Source: a bacterium C-53 (GTDB taxonomy: Bacteria > Bacillota > Clostridia > Lachnospirales > Lachnospiraceae). Taken from it: a stretch of 64,000 nucleotides of DNA. The notes below the pieces were generated by a model that made no database searches, was not told where the DNA came from, and saw only the letters and a list, made by a program, of their open reading frames with translations. The stretch covers positions 124,001-188,000 of the forward strand of contig RAZD01000007.1 in the NCBI GenBank assembly GCA_003612525.1. Reading direction: 5' to 3'. A program made the translations under genes and the position numbers. Below are positions 26,875 to 34,968 of this stretch, piece by piece. Each line of letters starts with the position of its first letter. Position 1 is the stretch's first letter.

Positions 26875-27948
26875 TTATCTTGCATAATCCGCCTCCAACG
26901 GAGGAATCACATCCGGATTCCTTGATACCCAAACTACCGCATACGCACATAGATAGACTGTCAGATCTCCGTCATCCCGTCCATACCGCAATAGCCGGAC
27001 TGTTTTTTCAGCCTGTGTAATATCCTCATCTTTCAGCGGGTTCCCGAGGCGGAGATATTCTGGAAATATGCGGAGCATTTTCTGATAATCTTTATCCCAG
27101 TTCATCCCTCCATTGGCCATAATCTCATGATTCACCTTACCTGCAATCCGTATAACCTCCCCTTGAGCGGTCTGTGCTTTTCCGCTGGGCGGAACAAGAT
27201 AATCCCAAAGCATTCGAAATGTTTTACTTCCGCTCTGCTCTGGCACACGAATTGGAGATACACCATCATGGAAAGATATTTCTCCAACCGGTTCAACATC
27301 AAACAGTTTATAAAGTTTCCCCAGTCCTTCTATCTGACTGTGCAGGAATTCCGGATCTTTGATTCCACGTTTCACACGCTGAAATTGCTCCGCCGATTTT
27401 GTCATAAATTTACGCGCCCGATCTGTAATTTCAGCTCCATGTTCCAGAAGAAGCACACATATTTCCAATAAATTATCATAGGGCAAACGATCCTGAAGAA
27501 GTGTCTTTTCCAGAGGTGTCAGAAATCCCGGATGATCATTCTTGTTTGTTTTGACATTTACATTAACGCCCGCGTCCAATAAAGCTTTAACCGCATTCAC
27601 ACGCCCATACAATGCCGCAAGGTGCAATGGTGTAGTTCCATTATGATCGACAATATCGACCTTTGCTCCCAAATCAATTAAAAGCTGCACATCACCTTTC
27701 CAGGAAGAAACATGATTGAAAATCGGTGTTTTCTCATAATAATTGACAAAATTTACATCTGCTCCCTGTTCCTTTGCCCAAAATGCAAATTCCCGCGGCA
27801 AAGGCGACAGGGAAAAAATATTAGAACCATATTTATTCGTTATGGCATTCGGCTCACATCTTAAAAACTGCTCTTTCAAGGCTTCAATATCACCGGCTTC
27901 TAATAATATTCCTATTTCCTTCGGAAGTGTTTTACGTTTTTTCGCCAT
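26875..27948 (-). CDS. Ankyrin-repeat protein
   Basis: About 357 aa starting MAKKRKTLPKEIGILLEAGD behind a strong TAGGAGGATAT site at 27948. Ankyrin repeats lie at roughly residues 15-165, the clearest being VDIVDHNGTTPLHLAALYGR VNAVKALLDAGVNVN. The C-terminal half is not an ankyrin fold and has conserved-looking segments (GKTFRMLWDYLVPPSGKAQT, EIMANGGMNWDKDYQKMLRI). There is no signal peptide. Ankyrin proteins mediate protein contacts; the partner is unknown. The small membrane protein downstream is a possible operon mate. Confidence 0.8.
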   Translation of the reverse strand: MAKKRKTLPKEIGILLEAGDIEALKEQFLRCEPNAITNKYGSNIFSLSPLPREFAFWAKEQGADVNFVNYYEKTPIFNHVSSWKGDVQLLIDLGAKVDIVDHNGTTPLHLAALYGRVNAVKALLDAGVNVNVKTNKNDHPGFLTPLEKTLLQDRLPYDNLLEICVLLLEHGAEITDRARKFMTKSAEQFQRVKRGIKDPEFLHSQIEGLGKLYKLFDVEPVGEISFHDGVSPIRVPEQSGSKTFRMLWDYLVPPSGKAQTAQGEVIRIAGKVNHEIMANGGMNWDKDYQKMLRIFPEYLRLGNPLKDEDITQAEKTVRLLRYGRDDGDLTVYLCAYAVVWVSRNPDVIPPLEADYAR

Positions 27949-28320
27949 ATATCCTCCTAAACTATGAATGATCACTGATTCTATTATACTTCAACAGTCG
28001 ACAACCTTAAAGTAAAATAGTTAAATTAATCAAACCTTCACTTTTGACCACAAGGTATAAGGCAATCAAAACAACAATTGCCGTCCCCTCACTGACACCC
28101 AATTCCTGCCATAAATCAGCGATTCCTTCACTTATTCCGGAAGTCAAAAAAGCCAATCCATTTTTTCATTTATCAACTGATATCCCGTCTATGATATACA
28201 TTTACTATAATTCTATATGAAATATAAAACCAGATAACAGAAATTACCAGCACAATATTAAAAGTCAGAAGGATAACGCTTATCCCGATTGATCCATACA
28301 TATATAAAGAGTAAAGTGTT
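27949..28320. other. Intergenic stretch with degenerate coding traces
   Basis: A minus-strand open stretch at 28010-28150 encodes a short hydrophobic segment (GTAIVVLIALYLVVKSEG) but lacks a proper start. Another hydrophobic open stretch on the minus strand around 28173-28300 has no ribosome site. Both look like gene remnants. No RNA gene was seen. Confidence 0.4.
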
Positions 28321-28521
28321 ATGTCTACGCTGAAACAAACAAGAATAATGCAGGGTATAAATGCAATAATCAATCCCAAAGCATTATATGTGTATGCAAA
28401 GGAACAGGGCAAATTTCAGGTGGCATTTTCCATAGCGTTGATTTTAATACTGCTGTCGGTTATCGTTAATTTGGGCGCAGGGATTGTAAAAGCAGTGTTC
28501 AAAAGAAAAAAGGAAATGTAG
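28321..28521 (+). pseudogene. Remnant of a phosphate ABC permease (PstA/PstC C-terminus)
   Basis: The open stretch encodes [40 protein letters not shown], which resembles the last membrane helix of PstC/PstA permeases (AFATALVLxxxVLxxN...). The rest of the permease is missing. It lies directly before the pstB remnant, in the standard pst order. Confidence 0.65.
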
Positions 28522-28522
28522 G

Positions 28523-28714
28523 ATAGCAAAATTTGAAACAGAAAAATTAAATTTATACTACGGTTCATTTCAGGCCTTAAAGAAAATTGATATGGAGATT
28601 CCGGAGCATGAAGCGACCACTTTTATAGGACCAAGCGGATGCGGGAAATCAACATTTTTGAGCGAAATAGCAGCTTATGTTGTAACAGCATTTTGGATGG
28701 TTAGAAACCTATAA
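28523..28714 (+). pseudogene. pstB: Truncated pstB with mutated start codon
   Basis: The frame reads [20 protein letters not shown], then [11 protein letters not shown], a perfect PstB N-terminus with intact Walker A. Where the ATG should be there is ATA (28523-28525), preceded by AGGAAATG. After the P-loop the sequence departs from the family and stops at 28714, so about 200 residues including Walker B and the signature are missing. It cannot make an ATPase. Confidence 0.8.
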
Positions 28715-28716
28715 AA

Positions 28717-28757
28717 TTTTACACATATTTTACATAAATCATCTTTTAGATTTTACA
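28717..28757 (+). promoter_or_regulatory. Pho-box-like direct repeats
   Basis: TTTTACA occurs at 28717-28723, 28728-28734 and 28751-28757. The first two are 11 bp apart and the third is 23 bp further. TTTACA-type repeats with 11-bp period are the binding pattern of PhoP/PhoB regulators in Gram-positive bacteria. The site precedes the Na/Pi symporter remnant. Confidence 0.55.
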
Positions 28758-28810
28758 TAAATCGGATACATTCGATTATAAGAAAATTCTTTAGGGAGAA
28801 TTATAACCAA

Positions 28811-29350
28811 ATGGATTTCTTTGGATTGCTGACTATGATTGGCGGATTGGCATTATTTTTATTATAGAATGAAAACCATGTGAAATGCTTTGTCCAAGAT
28901 GACAGGTGGCAGGCTGGAGCATGTACTGGAGCGTATAACCAATAATTCTGTGAAGGCTGTCCTGCTTGGGGCAGGCGTGATTATGTGCGCCACCGGAAGC
29001 GTAACGGTGGGAGCCGCGCTTCCGGTGATCATGGGGCAGAATATTGGAACCTGTGTCACTGCTTTATTTTCCAGTGTCGGGACAAACAGGAATGCAAGAA
29101 GGGCATCGCATTCGCACAAAAGAAACTGTATAAGACCAAAGAAAAATTTTCAAAGAAAGCAACTGCCGAAAAAAGGCTGATCTATGAGACAACCCTCGAG
29201 ATCGTGAAATGTACGATTTCCAGTTTTATACATGAAAACAAAGAGATGGCGTTTCGTATTGATCCGCTTGCCAATATGATCAGACGGGTAAAAAAAGATA
29301 TCCGAAAAAACATAGTAGGAGATTGGAATTTTAGAAAAAGGAAGTTAGTG
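28811..29350 (+). pseudogene. Degraded Na/Pi cotransporter (NptA-like)
   Basis: It begins MDFFGLLTMIGGLALFL, the typical N-terminus of Na/Pi symporters, and then hits a stop near 28864. The reading continues after shifts as SKMTGGRLEHVLERITNNSV KAVLLGAG. It then jumps to the second repeat (GAALPVIMGQNIGTCVTALF, then SSVGTNRNARRAS), showing an internal deletion between the two Na_Pi_cotrans repeats. The C-terminal PhoU-like part remains (KTKEKFSKKATAEKRLIYET). A Gly codon also became TGA near 28876. At least two lesions make this a clear pseudogene. Confidence 0.8.
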
Positions 29351-29353
29351 TTT

Positions 29354-29698
29354 ATGTCATTAATCTATATTTTGGAAGATGATAAGAATATTCAGGAGAT
29401 AGAAAGTTATGCTATAAAGGGGAACGGATATGATGTACGTGCGTTTGATGACACGGAAGCATTTGACAGGGGAATGAAGGAAATGAAGCCTGATTTATTG
29501 CTTCTTGATGTCATGCTGCCGGGGGAGGATGGACTGTCCGTACTGAAAAGGGAAATCATCATGGAAACGGTATGGGGGACGGATTTTATAGGAGAAAGCA
29601 GAACCGTTGACATGCATATCAAAACACTCCGCAAAAAGCTGAAAGAAGCAGGCAGCTTGATTATTACTGTGAGGAATGTGGCGTATAAGCTGGAATGA
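29354..29698 (+). pseudogene. Internally deleted PhoB/OmpR-type response regulator, 114 aa
   Basis: The N-terminal receiver starts MSLIYILEDDKNIQEIESYA and reaches the phosphorylation site LLLLDVMLPGEDG (Asp near residue 52). After LSVLKR it jumps straight into the end of the winged helix (METVWGTDFIGESRTVDMHI KTLRKKLKEAG). About 110 residues of a normal 225-aa regulator are missing, yet the frame stays open from ATG to TGA. The stop overlaps the kinase ATG, as in an intact two-component pair. The recognition helix region remains, but the receiver fold cannot form normally. Confidence 0.75.
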
Positions 29699-30816
29699 GG
29701 CAGAAAATAAACAGACGATTCACCGTCATTGCGCTTTTTTCCGTTGTGATTACAACGATTGTCATGGCTGCGGTGTTCTATTCACAGTTAAAGAAACAAA
29801 TTTTTTCTGACCTAGCGATTGTAGCAGATTTACTGATTGATGCGGACGGTAAGGTTTTGTTTGACTCCACGGTAGATGGGCAGCAGCTTGCCAATCACCT
29901 GGACAGGTCGGAAATTGTGGAGGCGATCACTTCCGGAACAGGCATGGGAATAAGAAAGTCAGATACCCTGTCGGAGAGTGTATTTTATTATACAAAAAAA
30001 TTGGATAACGGGCAGATACTCAGAGTAGGTAAGGAGGCACACAGCGTTGTAGCTGTTCTTTTGTCTGCCCTTCCAATGGTGTTGACAACGGCACTGCTTC
30101 TTGCTGCCATCTGTCTGATGGTGTCACACTACCTTACTTCTGCCATTGTGAAACCGATTGATGAAATGGCAGGGGATATGTAACACATTGATGAGGGAAA
30201 AAGTTATCTTGAGCTGATGGAAGCAGGACTTGTAGATGAAAAAGAGATTAAGCGCTTTTCAGTCGAAATCCGTAAAAACGCGACAAGACTGTTTGCCCTG
30301 ATCAATGACATTATCAAGCTCTCACAATTAGATGCAGAAAATGCAAAAGATATTCTTGCTGTGGTAAATCTGACAGAAATTATAAAAGAAAGTATGGAAA
30401 TGCTCTCTTTTGGAGCAGCAAAAAATGGTATTGCGTTAATGTATGAAGGAGGTGACAGGGCAGATATCTATATCGGAAAAGAGCTTGCACAGGAGCTTAC
30501 CTGCAATCTGATTGAAAACGCCATCCGATATAACAAACCAGACGGCAGAGTGACTGTAAAAGTGCAAAAAGAAGGGACTCAGATTATATTTTCGGTGGAG
30601 GATACTGGCATCGGCATTCTGCCGGAGCATCAGGAGATAATTTTTGAACGCTTTTACAGGGTGGATAAAAGCAGGTCAAAGGAACTTGGGGGCACGAGAC
30701 TTGGGCTTGCGATTGTAAAGCATATCTGTAATCTGACAGATGCGGATGTGGACCTGATGAGTAAGCCGGGAGTCGGAATAAAGGTATTTATTGTCTGGGA
30801 CAGGGGCGGCGCTTAA
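29695..30816 (+). pseudogene. Degraded PhoR-like sensor histidine kinase
   Basis: The first part (to 30180) carries an N-terminal helix (FTVIALFSVVITTIVMAAVF), a shortened sensor region and a second helix. It ends in TAA at 30181. The frame resumes with the dimerisation tail (RFSVEIRKNATRLFALINDI) and an ATPase domain with N box NLIENAIRYN and G1 box DTGIGI. The phosphoacceptor His motif is missing. The G2 box reads GGTRLGLAIV where G-T-G-L-G is expected. Kinase activity is therefore excluded. Confidence 0.8.
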
Positions 30817-31024
30817 AAATGGGAGATAAAATATAAAATGCCCTTTATTATTGTAATAACGTTAATCCTACTCTGGATGGGATATACAGGAAATGAAATT
30901 TCAAGACTGGAAGGAGCCTGAACCGTGCGGAGGGTGGTTTGCTTCTGCTTGGATATTTGGGATATTTTATTTACTTTGAATCATAATATGCCTATTTTAA
31001 TAAAAATAGAAAGAAGGTAAATAT

Positions 31025-31648
31025 ATGAAAAAAAAATTAATTCTGGTAACTTCTCCACCGGCAAGCGGCAAAACATATATTTCAAAACTGCTGGCAAGGC
31101 GGTTGAAGCATGTGGTGTATTTGGACAAGGATACCCTTATTACACTGTCAAAGCATATATTTGCAGTGGCCGGACAGCCGTTTGACCGCAGCAGCGATTT
31201 TTTTGAACAGCACATCAGGAATCCGGAGTATGACTGCATCGTGGCGTTGGCGCTGGAAGCTTTAGAGTATGAAGATATTGTACTCATAAATGCCCCCTTT
31301 ACCAGAGAAATCAGGAATATGGAGTATATATTGAATCTGAAAGATAAACTAAGTAAGAAAAATGCCAGTCTTGTAGTTGTTTGGGTGGATACGTCCCCGG
31401 AAGTTGTACATGAGCGCATGATTCTCAGAAATTCGGAGCGTGATACATGGAAACTGGCGCACTGGAACGAGTACCTTGCGAAATGTAATTTTAATATTCC
31501 TTCTAATTTGGATGATCCGAAGATAAATGACGATCTTCTTATCATAAAGAATGATAACCAGCATGAATTGGAGGTTTCCATAAAAGAGGTGCTGGATATC
31601 TTGGAAGACAATATAATGGAGGGAGGTGTGCAATATGGCAATTGGTAG
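31025..31648 (+). CDS. P-loop kinase-like ATPase, substrate unknown
   Basis: A 207-aa protein starting MKKKLILVTSPPASGKTYIS KLLARRL with a Walker A (SPPASGKT, about 10-17) behind AGAAGGTAAAT. A DKDTL segment near 39 and VWVDTSPEVVHERMILRNSE RD (the Lid-like RxxxR region) resemble small-molecule kinases of the gluconate-kinase, chloramphenicol-phosphotransferase and zeta-toxin superfamily. The gene is intact in a region of pseudogenes. It overlaps the following small gene by 14 bp. Kinase of a sugar or nucleotide is the favoured reading; a toxin role is possible but less supported. Confidence 0.65.
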   Translation: MKKKLILVTSPPASGKTYISKLLARRLKHVVYLDKDTLITLSKHIFAVAGQPFDRSSDFFEQHIRNPEYDCIVALALEALEYEDIVLINAPFTREIRNMEYILNLKDKLSKKNASLVVVWVDTSPEVVHERMILRNSERDTWKLAHWNEYLAKCNFNIPSNLDDPKINDDLLIIKNDNQHELEVSIKEVLDILEDNIMEGGVQYGNW

Positions 31649-31880
31649 AGTCTCAAGCAGCATGGAGGCATTGGCTGCTGCTGTCAATCCTCATAAAGAA
31701 GCAGTGGAGCTGGTAGAACAGCAGATAGATGAGCTGGCAGATGATTTTGTTCGAGATACCTATGAAACAACAATAAAGCCAGATGATTATGTTTATCCGA
31801 GTGAGAACTATAATAATATTATAAAAGTTAGTGCTGGAGATCATTCTTCATCATCGAACAATAACCGTCAGCCTCAATAA
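31635..31880 (+). CDS. Small acidic protein coupled to the P-loop kinase, 81 aa
   Basis: It starts MAIGRVSSSMEALAAAVNPH at 31635 behind a strong GGAGGGAGGT site, inside the end of the kinase gene. The middle is acidic and helical (EQQIDELADDFVRDTYETT), and the end is low-complexity Ser/Asn (SSSSNNNRQPQ). I do not recognise a family. The overlap suggests coordinated expression with the kinase, so it may be a partner or inhibitor of it. Confidence 0.5.
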   Translation: MAIGRVSSSMEALAAAVNPHKEAVELVEQQIDELADDFVRDTYETTIKPDDYVYPSENYNNIIKVSAGDHSSSSNNNRQPQ

Positions 31881-32180
31881 AAGTCTGATTATAGAGGTAC
31901 TTGGAAAACACGTTGCAATAGATGTGTGAAAGCAATATAGAAGAAACACAGTATTTTAGTATAATCTGCGCTAAATACCTTTATATTCTGTGACAAACAG
32001 TATGGTATTTAGGGCGGATTATATTAGAACCTAAAGTTTCGGCAAATTTTACAGTAGAAATTCATCTAACAGTGCTGCTTTATGCAAACTCTTATAGCAG
32101 ATATAGAGGTCTGCGCAGACAAAGATATCATCTTGCGCTTCGGTTAGGCAAAGTAATATTTTACTTATTTAGAAAAAAGT
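31881..32180. other. Intergenic stretch, contains one long hairpin repeat
   Basis: No protein-coding gene is supported here. The only structure seen is the inverted repeat at 31956-32026. Confidence 0.5.
31956..32026. repeat. Imperfect inverted repeat, possible MITE remnant or terminator
   Basis: Arm 31956-31979 (TTAGTATAATCTGCGCTAAA and following bases) matches the reverse complement of 32004-32026 at about 20 of 23 positions, with a 24-nt loop. It lacks a T-run. The size and AT-rich ends fit a miniature element or a stem from a lost gene. Confidence 0.5.
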
Positions 32181-32369
32181 TTACAAACACACTTGACAGT
32201 ACTTCTCTGAAAAGAAGGAACGCCGGAGCACATTACAAAAGGGAACCAATACCAGCACACTGACCATCAACAGACTTGGCAATAAAAATATACACTGAGT
32301 GATGTCATCCAGCTCCGGCGCAGTATGCCGATCAGCTTTCCATTTTTTCTTCAATAAGTACATGCTCAT
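32181..32369 (-). pseudogene. N-terminal fragment of a sugar ABC transporter permease
   Basis: From about 32369 the minus strand encodes MSMYLLKKKWKADRHTAPEL and then IFLLPSLLMVSVLVLVPFCN VLRRSFF. This is the typical cytoplasmic tail and first helix of MalF/UgpA-type permeases. GGAGGGA precedes the start. The frame then departs from the family and stops, leaving about one fifth of the gene. Confidence 0.6.
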
Positions 32370-32650
32370 TCCCTCCCTGATCCAAATATTTTCCGAACTC
32401 CAGCACTTTGACGTGGATATCAAGCAACCATCTTATGGCCATTCATACCGTTGGAAGAACCCATAATGTAACGGGTAGGTTTACTTCTAGATCATTCCTG
32501 TTTTTCCATATAATATAAAGTAAACTGATCCACCATATCAATCTGATACAGAGATTTTTTTGGCGCAGGCAATAGCCTGACAATAAGCCACAAAGCTGTC
32601 CAGAATAATCCGTCCGACTATCTTGTAAGCAGGAATCTAGGCTGCACGTT

Positions 32651-33000
32651 TTAGGGAATCCAACCGTCCAGGAAATCACCGCCGTTCCTGTAAACACCAG
32701 CAACCGAGCATACAAAGTATGAAATATTTAATTTTCCACACGCACTCTGTATCACACTGTATCCTTTTCCAATCGGCTTTAAGGTCTGTATCACAATCTG
32801 TTCCTCTGGTAAAAATACGTCTTCCACGGCTATATTTTTCATATTCTGCTCCTTTATCACAACATCCACCTCGCCTACCGTCTGCTCTGTTCCCAGTACG
32901 GATTGTTTTTTACGGACAATCAGGACTACTGTTTTTTCCTGAGCAATTCTCAGTACGGAAAAAGGTACAACAGCCTGATATCTGCCGCTATTTTTATTCT
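32651..33000 (-). pseudogene. Remnant of a HlyD/RND-type periplasmic adaptor
   Basis: The minus-strand frame contains VVLIVRKKQSVLGTEQTVGE VDVVIKEQNMKNIAVED, then QIVIQTLKPIGKGYSVIQ. This fits the C-terminal membrane-proximal domain of efflux adaptor subunits (VYVVRexxxxLGxExxAxxVxV...L.xGexVI). The N-terminal part and partner genes are absent. Downstream, 32443-32650 is also degenerate and was not identified. Confidence 0.5.
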
Positions 33001-33532
33001 ACGCTGGCAATAAACTGAAATCTTTGGTCTGCCCCTCTTTGGATAGACCTGCGTTCTCCACAAGAGAATCAAGAGCCTCTTCTGTTTACTCAAACATTTA
33101 TTAAACATGGAAGAGTTCACCGGCTATACGATCACGGGTGCTTTTTGCAGACGAATATAAGCTTTCCGCCTCTGACAACGATTTTGGGGCGGCCAAAACA
33201 GCTTCCTCACAGCTGTACTGGGTATCGTATACTATTCAATCGAAGACACCCCCGCATTTTATGCATTATTCTTTCATAATATAAGGAACCTCCTTTAAAA
33301 AAATTTGATAATTGCAATGTCTTTTAAAACTTTATCACATTGGAAAATTATTATTTTGAACATCCAGTAACTCTTTTCCTAAGAAAAAGTGTATACATTC
33401 TGTATTTTCTCCAACAGAAACTCCCTTTCACTTGAGAAACCACCTGACACAATATCCATCCGCTTCAATACGCCATCTAAAAAGATGCAAAAGAGATGCA
33501 TCTCCGAAGAGATGCCCGATAGCAGTCATAAA
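33001..33532. other. Intergenic stretch without recognisable genes
   Basis: No ORF with a supported start or recognisable product was found. Short broken frames suggest eroded coding DNA continuous with the adaptor remnant. Confidence 0.4.
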
Positions 33533-34114
33533 TCAAACCATTATTTTAAACATTCCATGCTTGTTACAATATGCATAAATAAGACCATGCCCCTTTTTTC
33601 TAAACCTCACAGATATTCCCTGTTCTGGATATAGCTTCACCAGATCCAGAGCATCCGATGTCACATAAGCAATAAAAGAAATATAATGTCCCTTTTCCAT
33701 AGGATGGTTGATGGTTATGGAATGTTCATTATCCACTGTTTCCATACAGATATAATGGTCTCCATCGTTTTTTTCAGCCTCTATTTCCGGCAGAGTAATT
33801 CCGCAGCACGAAAAAGTACCATGTCCCACAGCTGTGATGATATTTCCACAAATCGGACAGACATAAAAGCACATCTTTCGCATATTTGCCGACTGATTCC
33901 CATTCTCCCTGAAATCGCCTGTCAGCAGTTCCGCAATGGATACACCCAGTACCTTTGCAAGTTCCTCAATAATCCCTATATCCGGAAACCCTTTTTCTGT
34001 TTCCCATTTTGACACTGTCTTATCGCTCACACCAATCTTTTCTGAGAGTTCCCTCTGTGTGATTTTCCTTTTTTCTCTTAATTCCTTTATGGTCTTTCCT
34101 GTTACATAACCCAT
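33533..34114 (-). CDS. XRE regulator fused to a superoxide-reductase-like (desulfoferrodoxin) domain
   Basis: A 193-aa protein. Residues 1-70 are a Cro/CI helix-turn-helix (KTIKELREKRKITQRELSEK IGVSDKTVSKWETEKGFPD). Residues 80-193 resemble the catalytic domain of superoxide reductase. A CxxC-type site (FYVCPICGN) is followed by DHYICMETV, NHPMEKGHYISFIAYVT and the terminal AYCNKHGMFKI. The four histidines and one cysteine that bind the Fe centre in superoxide reductases all seem to have counterparts (DHY, NHP, GHY, YCNKH). It could be a redox- or superoxide-sensing repressor. The gene is intact, unlike most neighbours. Confidence 0.75.
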   Translation of the reverse strand: MGYVTGKTIKELREKRKITQRELSEKIGVSDKTVSKWETEKGFPDIGIIEELAKVLGVSIAELLTGDFRENGNQSANMRKMCFYVCPICGNIITAVGHGTFSCCGITLPEIEAEKNDGDHYICMETVDNEHSITINHPMEKGHYISFIAYVTSDALDLVKLYPEQGISVRFRKKGHGLIYAYCNKHGMFKIMV

Positions 34115-34490
34115 CTTTTAAGCACCTCTCTTCCTAAACCTAACCACATCATACTGCCTGTGCTCCCTCCTCGCAACCTACAAATCGTAGAGTTCACAGT
34201 ATTCCCTTTCCTTAATCCCTTTACACTTCCACTTACTACATGTAAACCGACATAAACCAAATCCCTGGAGAAACAAAAATGTCGCAACCCTTAAGGTTAC
34301 AGCATTTTAACGTCCTCGAGAGGAATACCTGGAAGCTGATGAAGAGATACAAGGGGGAACTGTCCGTCCAGCGGGTACAAAGCCTGTTTTAGATTGAGTA
34401 TAAAAGATAGTGTTCCAGCTGTAGGGATGTCACATGTATGACACGATACAAGAAATTACTGTGTTCTACCAGTACACCCGTGACCATGCA
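34115..34490. other. Intergenic stretch without recognisable genes
   Basis: 376 bases between the XRE fusion and a small gene. No RNA gene, strong promoter or coding frame was identified. Confidence 0.4.
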
Positions 34491-34679
34491 TTATAAAAGG
34501 CTATTGCAGATTGTTTGATATTCCAGTAATAGCTGCTGATTTGCTCTGGATTTCAAATACGCATTATAAATCTCTTGATTATTTGCAAACAATTTTTCAG
34601 AAAATTTATTTTTTAGTTTAACAATTCGTTTTTCTAATTTGTTAATTTCATTGTTAATATCTTTATAAAGGTCGGTCAT
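34491..34679 (-). CDS. Small coiled-coil protein, 62 aa
   Basis: It starts MTDLYKDINNEINKLEKRIV KLKNKF behind AAAGGGGGAATATAA, a good ribosome site. The heptad-like spacing of Leu/Ile suggests one coiled coil. It follows the cytidylate-kinase-like remnant directly. No family is recognised, and it may be the residue of a larger gene. Confidence 0.4.
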   Translation of the reverse strand: MTDLYKDINNEINKLEKRIVKLKNKFSEKLFANNQEIYNAYLKSRANQQLLLEYQTICNSLL

Positions 34680-34968
34680 TTATATTCCCCCTTTCTTCCC
34701 ATAAAGGGCATTTAATAATTTTATAATTGTACTTTCCCAAATCGTTGATTTTAATCTATAAAAAAGTTTAGGCAATGCAGGTATAGTACTTTTTATCATA
34801 GTATTTGTAATGTTAATGCACAAATCATCGTTCAGTTTATACCCCCATTGCTGCCCTGTGTAATATTTCTTGGTCATAAAAGGCAATATTTAATTGTTCT
34901 GACAATCTACGTCTCAATTCTCGCCTGCCGCTGTCAAATTCCCGGCTTACTGTAATAATTTTATTCAT
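34680..34968 (-). pseudogene. Cytidylate-kinase-like protein, internally deleted
   Basis: The gene starts MNKIITVSREFDSGRRELRR RLSEQLNIAFYDQEILHRA, the N-terminus of cytidylate-kinase-like proteins, with ATGA overlap to the MATE stop. It then meets TAA. In another frame the C-terminal end is visible (GYKLNDDLCINITNTMIKST IPAL). The central half, including much of the catalytic core, is gone. Confidence 0.65.

Noticed and set aside
28173-28412. Hydrophobic 79-aa gene on the minus strand
   Set aside because: It has no ribosome site, overlaps the permease remnant antisense, and its composition follows from the opposite frame.
32443-32650. Protein-coding gene between the permease and adaptor remnants
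   Set aside because: The frames are short and interrupted, and none gives a recognisable family match; it was left unassigned.
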